NCBI GenBank assembly: GCA_010909165.1 | Contig: MU008156.1 | Coordinates: 62,001-126,000 of the forward strand | Reading direction: 5' to 3' | DNA length: 64,000 nucleotides | Source of the DNA: Anthoceros angustus | Taxonomy: Eukaryota > Streptophyta > Anthocerotopsida > Anthocerotales > Anthocerotaceae | Shown here: positions 1-12,131 of the stretch, one piece after another | Layout of the letters: each line of letters starts with the position of its first letter | Position numbering within the stretch: the stretch's first letter is position 1 | Made by a program: the position numbers and the translations under genes | Notes under the pieces: generated by a model | Told to the model about the DNA's origin: nothing | The model's input: the letters and a program-made list of their open reading frames with translations, nothing else | Database searches by the model: none

Positions 1-1198
1 GGACCCTCGGACCTCGCCCGGGCGGACCACTCGTCGGACCTCGCCGGGCAGACCACTGCGACCTCGCCCGGACGGACCACTCCGTCGGACCTGCCCGGGC
101 CAGACCACTCGTCGGACCTCGCCCGGACGGACCACCCGCTCCTCGAGCACGGAAGGCAAGAGCACAGGCGAAGATGGTACGGGATAGTCTGCCGTCTTGG
201 GCGCTTGAGCCTTCCTATACTCCCATACCCTAACCTAACCCGCCTATGTATGTATCCTAACCACTATGTATGTACCTAACCACAGGTCGTGTAGTACGGA
301 CGTAGCTCATCACTGCGGACTTCTTGCCTGCGCTTCCACCGCCAAACAAGAGATCCATGCCAGCGTGCCCACCAAACTAAACCACCGACCACTCGGTCGG
401 ACTTGGCAGACGGACCTCGCGGACCTCAAGGCAGACCACCGTCGGACCTCGCCCGGGCCGGACCCTCGGACCTCGCCCGGGCGGACCACTCGTCGGACCT
501 CGCCGGGCAGACCACTGCGACCTCGCCCGGACGGACCACTCCGTCGGACCTGCCCGGGCCAGACCACTCGTCGGACCTCGCCCGGACGGACCACCCGCTC
601 CTCGAGCACGGAAGGCAAGAGCACAGGCGAAGATGGTACGGGATAGTCTGCCGTCTTGGGCGCTTGAGCCTTCCTATACTCCCATACCCTAACCTAACCC
701 GCCTATGTATGTACCTAACCCCTTCTTATGTACCTAACCACAGGTAGTAATAGCCGGACGTAGCTCATCACTGCGGACTTCTTGCCTGCTTCACTGCAAG
801 CAGTGCGTCCATGCGGCGTACCCACCGGCTTCAACCACGGCAGACCACTCGGTCCGGACTTAGCGGGCGACCTCGCCGGAACCTCAGGCAGACCACCGTC
901 GGACCTCGCCCGGGCCAGACCCTCGTCGACCTCGCCCGGGCAGACCCTCCGTCGGACCTCGCCGGGCAGACCCTCGCGTCAGACCTACGGACGGACCACT
1001 CCGTCGGACCTGCCCGGAGCCAGACCACTCCGTCGGACCTCGCCCGGAGACCACTCGTCGGACCTCGCCCGGGCAGACCCTCCGTCGGACCTCGCCCGGA
1101 CGGACCACTCACGGACCTCGCCCGGACGGACCACTCAGACCTGCAGACGGACCACTCCGTCGGACCTGGCCGGACCGAGGGTCTAGGGATTGCACCGT
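1..1198. repeat. GC-rich satellite, about 460-bp unit, about 2.6 copies
   Basis: Bases 1-250 recur at 460-710 with few differences, and the stretch at 301-331 recurs at 762-790, giving a period of about 460 bp. Each unit has a GC-rich half made of degenerate short repeats around ggacctcgcccgg and cagaccactcgtcgg, and an AT-richer half with taacctaaccc and ctatgtatgt words. The third unit (about 762-1198) has lost the AT-rich half and holds more copies of the short motif. Long open frames on both strands follow from the stop-poor repeat and are not called as genes. Confidence 0.9.
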
Positions 1199-2560
1199 AA
1201 GTGCAATCGAAATGGCCTTATTGGCTAACTCCTCCCTATCCCTCTTAACAGTAACGACCCGAAAAAAAAGCAAAACAAGTCGCCAAGAGTACGGACATCG
1301 GATTTGGCACTCCACAACATGCGTGGCTATTTACGCGCACGCCAGTACTCCCTTTTCGTGATGGATGTGCCGAGGGGCTTCAATATAGGCCCAATGGATG
1401 CAAGAATTAACGGGAGTACGATGTCATCAGTGTTCGAGAGTTTTGCGGAGAAGACAACGTCAGAGGAATTCCGCTTTATTGTGATGCATGGAGTGGAGGA
1501 CTCCCACCGCCGAGAATGTATGAGAAAGTGGTGTCGAAAAGGTGGGATGGTGTCCTTCGTTTGGGACAAGACGAACATGCCTTAGGGGTGGGGCAGAAAC
1601 ATTGGAGTACGCCATCGTGTGGTGTGTGAAGGAAGAATGTTCAAGAGACAAGGCCAACATGCTCCACAGAGTCATGAGGAGATTCAATAATGGAGATCCG
1701 TCATTACTCACGACACGGTTGTGAAGAAGCATGTATACTTATCTCACGACAAACTTGTGGTGTGCTACCCCTACCAACCGCCTTATGCGGACGTTGTGAG
1801 GCATTTTCCAAAGAAGGAGAGTGGGTGGTTGATGCATGTTAAAGTGGCACAACTATCCTGCATTATTGAGTGGTCGAAGCTGCGTTGCCATCGAAGCGGA
1901 CATGAGATCGCGGGTTATATTCCCAGCGCATTCATGGGTTTGAAATGTTACCAAATGCGAGGAAGAGCTTACATTTGATCCGCATGGGCGAGGACCCTCT
2001 GATTAGGCCAAGGAAGTGTGCATTAGTAACGCGGCGCATGAAAAGCCCAGATTGTGTCTTTACGGTCGAGAAGGAAGAGAATGAGCAACGATGACACTTT
2101 GGAAGAGGCGACTTTGGATCTTTGCGTGGGGACATCTTGCGAGACGACGAATGTGACGTCCAGTTCTCTTGCTTTCTGAGAAATAGATCGTTTGGCGAGG
2201 ATACTAGGAATACTTTGCGTAACGTTGCTGTAGTGTTGGATTCGGTGTCGGCGAGGCAGTTTCCTCTTCAATGGTTGTTATTTTCGAGTGAGCACGAAAT
2301 GGAGGCGTGCGCTACTATGCATGCGTTTACTCCGATTGGACAGCGGTTTGTGCCGCATGCGTTTCCTTGTACCCGTGTACAAAATCGAGAATAAAAGCGC
2401 CGGTAGGCCGTACCTAAAATCCTTCCGCGCTGTCGTTAGCTACTATACACGGGAACACGCCGCGCACGTTCTATGGTCATGTTCGTTATGTCCCTCACGA
2501 AATAGGGATATTCGCGCCATCGGACAAGAGGGTTCACCCCTCTTCTAAGGGGGTTTGTAT
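1199..2560 (+). pseudogene. Degenerate coding remnant, unknown family
   Basis: Several plus-strand stretches look coding but lie in different frames: 1304-1582, about 1590-1720, 1721-1975 and 1975-2095. The last two read as charged, ordinary protein (for example PPYADVVRHFPKKESGWLMH near 1780-1830 and DPLIRPRKCALVTRRMKSPD near 1990-2050). Stops and frame changes separate them, so this is a decayed gene. It lies beside transposon remains and is probably part of a mobile element, but I do not recognise the family. From 2100 to 2560 no convincing frame remains. Confidence 0.35.
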
Positions 2561-4744
2561 ATTAACCCCCTTGCAACTTTATCGTGTTAACGAAGAACTT
2601 AATCGGATGCAGGATGATTTAAGGGGTGTTCTTCCATCAACAGTCCTGAATGTGACTCCTGAAATAGTATTTTTGAGTCAGCCTAAAGATTAGCGCCCCT
2701 TGCAAGTGCAACACGTTAACAATGTAAGTCTTTGAGATTTGTTGCAAGTTTATAGGGACTTATCAAAATCCTGTGTCCTGACTTGTTTTTTATGTGTCAG
2801 GTCTTAGTCTCTGTGGCCACTCCTGTTATTCATCATGAAAGCAGACCTCTGCACAATGTCAACACTGAACTGAGTTTTCCTGCACCATGTGGTCCCTTTG
2901 TGTCTGAAGTTCGAGTTGGTATTGTCGAGTTCCTTGGTTGATGCCATGTTGGATGATTTTAATCATCTTGGTTTTTGTTATTCTTGGCGGTGGGAGGCGT
3001 GGTGTTTTGGTTGCAAACATACCTCCACAGCGATGGCCAAGGCATCCGGATGGATACTAGCGAGACCAACAGGTGTTCTAGTGAAATTCCATACGTTGAC
3101 AAGGTTGATTCTTTGGCTGTTTGTTTGTTTTCATTTCTTTTGGAGTTTCGATTGTGTTCATCTTGGCAGATTGTGAATCCTGCGACTAGTGTAGCGACCT
3201 TCATCCCTCATTTCAACATTGATACAGCTATGAGGGAAGTCGATGCAGTGGCCCCTCTGTTGGAGGGCATTGTGCAGAGTGAGTGTGATCAATCATCGAA
3301 GTTAACGGGGAAATGTGGGCGTAGCACCTCTGGATATTGTGCGACTGTGTTGCAAATGGAAATGGAAGTGGCTTTGAGCGCTTGAGATCTGGAGTATGAT
3401 GAGCGAAGAAGCAATTGGAGTTTCAGCGGCAAAAGGATTTGGAGGCTCTTATAGAGAGGCGTCGCGGTTGAATTACGAGTCTCTAAGCAAGAGAAAGCCC
3501 TTGAGATTGAGGCGGAGAAATGTGGAGAGGAGACAAGAGCACATTAAGCATCAAAGCTGACGGCGAGATAGCGGCAAGAGGTTCGAAGATTGCAGTGGAA
3601 AAGACAACAGGAGCAGAAGAATGTGCCTCGAGATATTTCCACTGCTATCTGCGAAAATCCGTCAGGATCGGTAAGTCTTCTTATGCTCTTTATTAATCAG
3701 TAGTACATTGAAAATCAATGGTTGTATTTTATTAGGTTGTGACCTTGCAGGAAGCCGGACAATTTCGTCCAAGTCCTCAGCTTCATCAATTGGTTGCCAA
3801 TTATGATAATGCTGTACAAGTGCCAATCAAGCCAAGTGGTCGTGAAAATTACATTTTCAATCTGTATAATTGTATAGTCAATTTCCCTAAATAAGGTGAG
3901 TATCATTGCTTAAGTATTTGTTATGATTATTCCCAGTGTTTTCTAGTATCAGCCTAATTACGGTTTGGGTGCTAATTTTCGTTTTGTTTGTAGGTTTCAT
4001 TGTTGTTGAAGCAGAGTTCAATCTATTCTGGTATTTACTCTTCATTAGTTGAATTTGTATTTCATGCCATTACGGATATCACGAAACTACTGAAAAGGTT
4101 TCTTTGTTGGTTTTGTATATCACGGATCATGAATATTATTTAACAGAAAATGTTTTTGTCAGATTAGCGATTTTGGTGGGATTTCTAGAATGAGCTTCTA
4201 CTAGACGCAGTTGGTATTCACTTGGTCGTCATTTTTTCTACTCTAGTGCTCTTTTTTCTACCTTGATGGTAGATTATTTTCATCCCACTTGGCATGTTTT
4301 CTACTATATTGTAATGAATTTTACTATATTGGGTAAAATAATGACCAAAAGGTCAATTCTCTCTCTAAAAATTCACCTGCACTACCCCGAAAAAAAATCA
4401 GCTGGAGGCCCCAGACGAACTTGTGACTTCACGATTGATTGTAACCTTAGTTAGCCATCCGCTTAGGGACATAGCGGAAAAATTTGTCGCACGGTTCCGT
4501 GCGAGGTGTAGCAGTTGCATGTACCAAGGTATATGTACGCCCGGCGCAAAGCTGGGTTCGTAAGCTTTCGACTCATTTGACTGTGTGTAAATGCTTAGTG
4601 TAGATGTTGATTGAACTTCAATTAGGCATCTGCTTGGGGACTTGTGGGCAAATTGTGGCACTGGTGTTCAAGTTCATCTGAGGTGTGGCAGATCGCATGT
4701 GTGTGTCTGGAATTCTACTGCGCTTTTGTGAGGAACACCCGGAC
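2561..4744 (+). other. AT-rich transposon-like region with coiled-coil remnant
   Basis: No intact gene. The clearest coding-like piece is 3395-3650, where two overlapping frames give Glu/Lys/Arg-rich helical sequence (QRQKDLEALIERRR, then KQEKALEIEAEK), probably one coiled coil broken by a one-base shift. It is followed by a possible splice donor (ggatcg/gtaagt at about 3670) and a possible acceptor (ttttattag at about 3735). This may be an upstream part of the transposase-like gene that starts near 4750, but nothing in the sequence proves the link. Confidence 0.3.
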
Positions 4745-6550
4745 ATTCAAGTAGGGCAGCGGAGCTTTGAGAAGTTGAAGCCATTTTTTGTGAAGAGCCT
4801 GCAGGCGTAATCTTTGTTGTTGCCGGTATCATGTGGAGATGGCCTTTTTGAAGGATGCGTTGAATGGCCTCCGTGGGACTCTCTCTCGTGTCCATCCCTG
4901 TGGTCTTTGCCATTGTTCTTGTGAGGTCTGTGCTTTGCCAGCAGGTACATCTCCCATTGTTTGTAATGCTCCCTCCACATGTGTGGCGTCAGTGAGACTG
5001 CTTTGTCAAAGTGCTCTTTGTGCGGCATGCGATTGGCATGCTCGCATGTCGCAAGGCACTTGTGTCCTATGTGGGGTGAATAAGCTTAAGTTACTCCATG
5101 GAGACTTCTATAAATGTTCACCTAATGCTCTTCTAAAATGGAGATGCTTCCAATACCAAGTTGTGGGCAAGGATGTGGATGGGCGGGATAAGAAACGGAT
5201 CAAACTTGTCTTCATGGAGACACATCCAGTAATTTGTTGAGTTCTTCAAGGGCAAGTTGAAGGATTTCATTCTCCATGACTTTGTTCGATGGCGGGGTTA
5301 GCATTGCCTAGAGTGGTTTCCATCGATGTGGTTGTCTCGGTTATGGATTTTTCGATTACGCATTTGGAGTCCAAGATGAAATCCAGTCCATGCATTGGCG
5401 AGAATGACCGGTTTCCATCCTCGTTACGGTTTTCTACAGCGCAATGGCCCCTAGATGCGACAACCGCTGCAAACATTCGTACTACCACTTCTACATCGGT
5501 GTGACCTTGTGCATGACACGCTCTTCGTTCAACCTTTGTTTTGATGAAGCACGGTGGTGGATGTTGGATTCGGGTTCCCAAGACCTCGGGAGCATTGGTG
5601 CTGGTCGATGGATGGGCAAGTCAATTCAAGGCATGTCGACCTTCATACTTCATCTCCACCCTAAAGCAGTGGTGTGCAACATCGTGGTCATACTTTGGGA
5701 GTGGCCATGGCAAGGGGAGCATGATGGTGCGGTGCTATTTTGAAGAGCCCTTAGAGTGAGTCCTCTCCCACGGCGGGGAGGTTGCAAAATGCATGATGTT
5801 GTCCAAGACTGCAAGAACACATTTTGCTGCGCTCTTATGCATCTGCAGCATGGAGTGCATAGAAGTTTCGGCTTATTGGCAAGGATGAGGTGAATCGGAG
5901 GGTGAAATATGCTTGTGACCCCATACCGGGTCCAAGAAGATGCATAGCTGTATGGGGCTAGTGTGGCGGATCGAAGAAAATCGACTGTCTTGTTTTTGTG
6001 CAGTGTATGGAAAGCAACCATGATGCTTGCGAGAGTTCCTCACGCTTTTGGAATTTAGTTAAGATTAGACCACATCGATGGTCCTGCTCCTCGGATTACC
6101 GTGCCCCACCTTCCTTTACTTGACGCTGCTCTCGCTTCGACGCTCCACGATGATGGTGGATCTCTCGGTTGGCGGACCTCTTGGAAGTCGGTGACAACTT
6201 CATGGTTTTTGCCAATAAAGAAGATGAGGGCCAAGAATTCTACCTTGCGATTCGAGGTGAAGCACACGCTTAGCACAAGCCGATCACGCCCTTGGAGCCG
6301 GTCACACATCAAGTGAAGGTGGTGGTTGGTCGATTACATGTTGCGTAAGAATATTCACAGGTCTCTATACCTTGCCTCTAGAGAACGCGGTGTTCAACTA
6401 GAGTTAGTCAAACTATGCAAGTTTGACATGGTCCACCATGAGCAGGATGGTGACGAGTTGTTATACGTCCTATCATCAGATGCTCAGCAAGTAGTGGACT
6501 CCCTTGTGGAGGAGAGTAATCGTGATGATGCTGTTAGGGATCCTTAGGTT
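4745..6550 (+). pseudogene. DDE-like transposase remnant
   Basis: Broken plus-strand reading of a single protein, recovered in order across frames: GQRSFEKLKPFFVKSLQ (4751-4806); a CCCRYHVEM block (about 4818-4845); a Cys-rich stretch with CVLCGVNKLKLLHGD (about 5065-5105) then DGRDKKRIKLVFMETHPV (about 5180-5232); FKGKLKDFILHDFVRWRG (5246-5300); a VVSVMDFS block (about 5330-5355) and VQDEIQSMHW (about 5369-5398); DGWASQFK (5607-5630); FGSGHGKG (about 5695-5720); KYACDPIPG (about 5910-5935); and DNFMVFANKEDEGQEFYLA (about 6186-6245). Asp in MDFS, Asp in DGWASQFK and the HGKG block are spaced as expected of an RNase H-fold DDE transposase; that assignment is inference. I recall similar uncharacterised proteins in bryophyte and lycophyte genomes but cannot name the superfamily. 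At least ten frameshifts or stops make it non-functional. Confidence 0.6.
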
Positions 6551-9183
6551 GTTTTGATGTGGAGTGGTAAGTAAAGCTGTTGTTTTGGTGTGGAGTGTGC
6601 AAGTACTGCTGTTGGACGCTGGACGGGAGATTGTTGGCATGTCATTCCCGCTTATCGTTGTTTCCTTGATCCATGAAGATAGCTTGTTTGTATCCAATGA
6701 TGATCCAATAATGCATGGTGCAGTGTACAAATTGGAGATGCCGTTGGTCGTGGGCACACGGTCATTTTCCTCGAGCGAGAGATATTGTGACTTTATAGAG
6801 CGGTAAGTTGTGTCCTTGAACCATGTAGATAATTTCCAACAATGAAATGCATCTGGCGATGTGCCTGGTTTTTGGCTCTTCACAGCTGCCATTTGGCACA
6901 GTGAGGTGGAGGAGAGTAATCGTGATGATGATCTTGTTAGGGATCCTTAGGTTGTTTTGATGTGGAGTGGTAAGTAAAGCTGTTGTTTTGGTGTGGAGTG
7001 TGCAAATCTCGTTGGACGGACGGGATTGTTGGCATGTCATTCCGCTTATCGTTGTTTCCTTGATCCATGAAGATAGCTTGTTTGTATCCAATGATGATCC
7101 AATAATGCATGGTGCGATGTACAAATTGGAATGCCGTTGATCGTGGGCACCGGTCATTTTCCAGCTCAGTAGAGATATTGTGACTTTATAGAGCGGTGGT
7201 AAGTTGTGTCCTTGAACCATGTAGATAATTTCCAACAATGAAATGCATCAGCGTTATGTGCTGGTTTTTGGCTCTTCACAGAGGTGCACGCCATTTGGCA
7301 CAGTGAGATTGCATGATTCATCTTGAATTCAACTTCCTTGACCATACACGTGTGGTGGGGATGGAGGCATGTCGGTGCAAGGGTTGAACAAGAAGCGATC
7401 TGCGACAAGTCAATTCAAGGCATGTCGACCTTCATACTTCATCTCCGGTACCTAGCTTGAAGTGGTGCAACATCGTGGTCATACTTTGGGAGTGGCCATG
7501 GCAAGGGGAGCATGATGGTGCGGTGCTATTTTGAAGAGCCCTTAGAGTGAGTCCTCTCCACGGCGGGGAGGTTGCAAAATGCATGATGTTGTCCAAGACT
7601 GCAAGAACACATTTTGCTGCGCTCTTATGCATCTGCAGCATGGAGTGCATAGAAGTTTCGGCTTATTGGCAAGGATGAGGTGAATCGGAGGGTGAAATAT
7701 GCTTGTGACCCCATACCGGGTCCAAGAAGATGCATAGCTGTATGGGGCTAGTGTGGCGGATCGCAATGAAAATCGCCTGTCTTGTTTTTGTGCAGTGTAT
7801 GGAAAGCAACCATGATGCTTGCGAGAGTTCCTCACGCTTTTGGAATTTAGTTAAGATTAGACCACATCGATGGTCCTGCTCCTCGGATTACCGTGCCCCA
7901 CCTTCCTTTACTTGACGCTGCTCTCGCTTCGACGCTCCACGATGATGGTGGATCTCTCGGTTGGCGGACCTCTTGGAAGTCGGTGACAACTTCATGGTTT
8001 TTGCCAATAAAGAAGATGAGGGCCAAGAATTCTACCTTGCGATTCGAGGTGAAGCACACGCTTAGCACAAGCCGATCACGCCCTTGGAGCCGGTCACACA
8101 TCAAGTGAAGGTGGTGGTTGGTCGATTACATGTTGCGTAAGAATATTCACAGGTCTCTATACCTTGCCTCTAGAGAACGCGGTGTTCAACTAGTGAGTTA
8201 GTCAAACTATGCAAGTTTGACATGGTCCACCATGAGCAGGATGGTGACGAGTTGTTATCGTCCTATCATCGGATGCTCGCAAGTAGTGGACTCCCTTGGA
8301 GGAGAGTAATGATGATCTTTGTTAGGGATCCTTAGGTTGTTTTGATGTGGAGTGGTAAGTAAAGCTGTTGTTTTGGTGTGGAGTGTGCAAATCTCTGCTG
8401 TTGACGACGGGCGATTGTTGGCATGTCATTCCCGCTTATCGTTGTTTCCTTGATCCATGAAGATAGCTTGTTTGTATCCAATGATGATCCAATAATGCAT
8501 GGTGCGATGTACAAATTGGAATGTGTTGATCGTGGGCACGGTCATTTTCCTCGAGCGAGAGATATTGTGACTTTATAGAGCGGTAAGTTGTGTCCTTGAA
8601 CCATGTAGATAATTTCCAACAATGAAATGCATCTGGCGATGTGCCTGGTTTTTGGCTCTTCACAGCTGCCATTTGGCACAGTGAGGTGGAGGAGAGTAAT
8701 CGTGATGATGATCTTGTTAGGGATCCTTAGGTTGTTTTGATGTGGAGTGGTAAGTAAAGCTGTTGTTTTGGTGTGGAGTGTGCAAATCTCGTTGGACGGA
8801 CGGGATTGTTGGCATGTCATTCCGCTTATCGTTGTTTCCTTGATCCATGAAGATAGCTTGTTTGTATCCAATGATGATCCAATAATGCATGGTGCGATGT
8901 ACAAATTGGAATGCCGTTGGTCGTGGGCACCGGTCATTTTCCAGCTCAGTAGAGATATTGTGACTTTATAGAGCGGTGGTAAGTTGTGTCCTTGAACCAT
9001 GTAGATAATTTCCAACAATGAAATGCATCTTATGTGCAGTTTTTGGCTCTTCACAGAGGTGCACGCCATTTGGCACAGTGAGATTGCATGATTCATCTTG
9101 AATTCAACTTCCTTGACCATACACGTGTGGTGGGGATGGAGGCATGTCGGTGCAAGGGTTGAACAAGAAGCGATCTGCAGACA
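5617..9183 (+). repeat. Tandem direct duplication, about 1.79-kb unit, two copies
   Basis: Bases 5617-7406 recur at 7407-9183. The left junction is recognisable because the sequence caagtcaattcaaggcatg at 5617 reappears at 7407 directly after sequence (gaacaagaagcgatctgcga) that also ends the second copy at 9163-9183. The copies are nearly identical and differ mainly by indels of 1-10 bp. The duplication starts inside the transposase-like reading, in the DGWASQFK block, so only the C-terminal half of that gene is duplicated. Confidence 0.92.
6533..9060 (+). repeat. Internal repeat of about 395-400 bp, four copies in two pairs
   Basis: The word gttagggatccttaggttg begins copies at 6533, 6935, 8321 and 8715. 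Each copy carries the same series of landmarks (ttgttttggtgtggagtg, tgatccatgaagatagctt, tttatagagcgg, accatgtagataatttcc). The first pair (offset 402) belongs to the first 1.79-kb unit and the second pair (offset 394) to the second, so the 400-bp duplication came before the large one. Copies differ by small deletions. Confidence 0.9.
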
Positions 9184-9232
9184 AGTATGGACGTGGCTTT
9201 ATATAGCGAGTTGGTATGTTCCCTTCAAGTTG

Positions 9233-9480
9233 GTTACATGTGCACTTATGCGGTTGTTCACTTTTCTTGCCATGTGATCCTCGCATGTTCCGTTGTTACA
9301 TGGGCACTTGTGCATGGCTCACTCTTCTTGCCTTGTGGTCTGGCATGTTCCCGTTGTTACATGGGCACTTGTATATGGCTCACTCTTGTTGCCTTGTGGT
9401 CCTAGCATGTTCCCATGGTTACATGGGCACTTGTACAATGGTTCACTTTTCCTGCCATGTGGAAGTGATATGTTCTCGCG
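9233..9480 (+). repeat. 62-bp minisatellite, four copies
   Basis: Units begin with gttacatg at 9233, 9295, 9356 and 9418 and are 62, 61, 62 and 63 bp long. They share gggcacttgt, ggctcactcttcttgcc and catgttcccg words. A partial unit (ggtatgttcccttcaagtt) precedes the first. The array abuts the right end of the duplicated transposon remnant and may have been part of its 3' end. Open frames across it come from the repeat. Confidence 0.92.
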
Positions 9481-10235
9481 GTGATTCTCAACATTCTCAA
9501 CTGATGGGCACTGCCGCCAAAAGCACAACTAACTGGTAGCTCCAAATTTTGCCATCAAATGTGAAAATGGGCTGCCCAAACCGCATTTGGGAATCTAAGC
9601 GGCCACCAAAAGCGGTTCTCATTGGTTTTTGTAATTTAGAATTTTTTTTGGCCATCTAGAAAGTGGCTCTAAGTTTTTATTTTCCAGAATAGTGCAGTTT
9701 CGGCCGTTTTTTAGGGTGATAATTAATTCACTTTTTACTTTCTAATCTATGTAATATATATTTTTATCACCATGATAGTTACGACCTTGTGATTCTCTTG
9801 ATATAAGGTGTATCATGTATGTATGAAACTTCTGTTTTGGTGTCTCATGATTCAAACACCTCAAAATTTAATCCTTCCATTTCACGAGTCGTGGACATGG
9901 TTATCGACACCACCAGGGCATGGACAAGGTTTTTTAGCAAACCCTTTTTAGGGAACAGTTCGAGTTCGAAAGCCACCATAATCCGACATTCTTCATTTCC
10001 ATGCCGCCAGCCATGCTACACACCCTCGTGTAAATCCAAATGGCTGTGGTCAAATAGACACACATTTATAAACGTTGTTGTTAACCATCCTCTGTGCTTA
10101 GATCGACACTTAGCTGAGGTGCTTAGAGGGAGTGGATGCCCTTGGTGCAAGTACCATAGGCATACCATGGTACAAGTTGTTAAGTACCACGTCCCATGAG
10201 AGGAAAAGTTTCATTTGTTTACAACTGTGAATTGT
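9481..10235. other. Intergenic, nothing recognised
   Basis: AT-rich non-coding sequence. Around 9540-9640 there are several copies of ccaaa and aagcggnnnn words that could belong to a transposon end, but I find no matching inverted partner. No gene, RNA gene or long repeat is supported. Confidence 0.4.
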
Positions 10236-11546
10236 CCAACTAATCAAATTGATCGAATCCAAGCCATACTCCCTATAGTCACAATTGATATTATTCGGTC
10301 ATGGAAGTAGTCCACTGCTACGACCGCTTTCTCTTGCGACCGGGCTCGTAGTCAGTCTTGAGGGGTTAGTTCTTCTTTTCGTTTGGTGTGCGGTGGGATG
10401 GGATCTGGTTCAAAAACTTAAAACGGGTGCAATAGTCCTTCCTCCAGAGATGTGGAGGTGTCACGAATGGAACATAGTGGCGGCCAAGTTCTTTGTCTTG
10501 AACTTCGCTATCAACCCAGAACCCTCTCAATGCCGGTGCGTCGGGCGCAATCGTTTCACTGAGCCGGCTCATATCTTGACTAGGGTTGCGTGAAGCTCTA
10601 CCAAGTCGATTGCGTATCTATCTTTATCTTTAAGCACTTCGCGTCCAGCACAATGTTGGAAACCGTGAAGTCGTTAGGATCAAAATGTGCATTGTACCCC
10701 AACAGTTGACCATCGCGACCGACTTCGCAAACACCATTACATTGCGCGATGCTGGTCCTAACTGCGTTCACCGTCGACGAACGCGCAATGTCGGTAAGGC
10801 CAGGGACCGGTCGGACCCTCACCGTTGCCATAGCTCCGCCGTTTTGCTCGGGCGGTACTCCACGTTGGGGAGGTGGAGGCCCAAATGATGCAAGTCAATT
10901 GCGTGAAGGTTGGTGGTTGCCATCACGTTGACTAGCTTGGGTATCACCCCGATGGATGCTCTCTTGATGCGTCCTCGTCAATGTTGACCAATACTAATCC
11001 GTAGGTGTGTCTTTGTACCCTATGGTGCGGCCCATCGACTCGGCGCCACGTCGCGGCTCGTGCATCTCCATCGGCCCCGACGCCGTGCTATGGATCCGGA
11101 CGGAAATGATTTCAAGTCGCCGCGACTTTCGTTGGGTGGGTATGACCCTACGCCGAAATGGTTTGTTTCAAGGCGCCGCGACTTTCGTTGGAGTGGTAGT
11201 AGCTACTACTACCTATATACTAGCTCTTGCGTTATACTTATAGGACTACTTGTCCTTGGCCTTTGGCCAATGCTGTGACAAGCTAGAATGTCTCGATAAA
11301 AACTATAATAATATTACACGCACCATGACCCAAGGACAACAAATGCTCATTGATGGTTTAGCGAATGGCAGTGCCTTCCCACCCCACCCTTTCCTTTTTC
11401 CCTCACCCTTGGTGCATGCAAGTGAGAACATCACTTTCATTTCCATCAAAATTTCTTTCATTTGCTCCAACTAATCAAATTGATCGAATCCAAGCCATAC
11501 TCCCTATAGTCACAATTGATATGATTCGGTCATGGAAGTAGTCCAC
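10236..11546 (-). repeat. Dispersed repeat, copy A, with minus-strand coding traces
   Basis: An 80-bp block (ccaactaatcaaattgatcg and following) is present at 10236-10315 and again at 11467-11546, bounding the unit. The interior at about 10490-10770 matches 35345-35510 and 36330-36575, and 11175-11275 matches 35510-35590. On the minus strand 10831-10598 reads LGYNAHFDPNDFTVSNIVLD, matching LGYNAHFNPIDFMVSNIALD in copy C, so the shared sequence was once coding on this strand. A 56-bp internal repeat (cgccgcgactttcgttgg) lies at about 11116-11192. The family is unknown to me; multi-copy behaviour suggests a mobile element. Confidence 0.6.
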
Positions 11547-12131
11547 CCGCTTTTGAACATGTCATGGTGGGGCTCACGACCTCGGGAGCAACGCGGATTT
11601 AGTCTTCAAGGAGGAATAGCCTCTGCGGATCCAGAGTTACACACACTTGGATAGCCTATGCGGGTACACAGTTAGACACACTTTGGATGATAGTATTGGA
11701 CGTCAATGATGCCAATGCTAAGATACATGATTATAAGTTCTAAGGTCCTGACGATAGAGCTGAACTCTTGTGTAGAATGGATATCACATGTTACATTATG
11801 AATTACAAAGAAGACCAGCAAAACAATTCACTTTTTGGATATGTCCGAAATGCGAGAGAGGGCAATGGCGGGATCCAGCCACGCCGGAAACTGCTGGACA
11901 GGAACTTTAACTCTTCAAACTCGACTTCCAGAGGTCAAGCAGGTGTTGCCTAACAGCGGGCCGGTTGGACCACCTTGTGATTGGAAGCCTCCAATCTAAC
12001 GACTTGGAGTATGGCATACAGAATTATAGCTCATCAATACATCAACACCAGAGAGCAGCACAGTATCATCGTCCAACAAATCGCTTGAGTCAGGTCACTA
12101 GTCTTCCGAGGCTACCATGTTCTGATGCCCT
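11547..12131. other. Upstream region of the PPR gene, nothing recognised
   Basis: No coding stretch carries on into the PPR gene: an in-frame TGA lies at 12123-12125, just before the chosen ATG. Short open frames at 11768-11953 and 11965-12405 do not resemble a protein family. A 5' exon carrying an organelle transit peptide could lie here, but I cannot identify one. Confidence 0.4.

Noticed and set aside
225-290. Telomere-like ccctaaccta words in the first satellite
   Set aside because: Only two or three degenerate units per copy, not the plant cccTAAA array, and they recur as part of the 460-bp satellite unit.
9233-9480. CRISPR-like array
   Set aside because: The units repeat along their whole length without unique spacers, and the DNA is eukaryotic.
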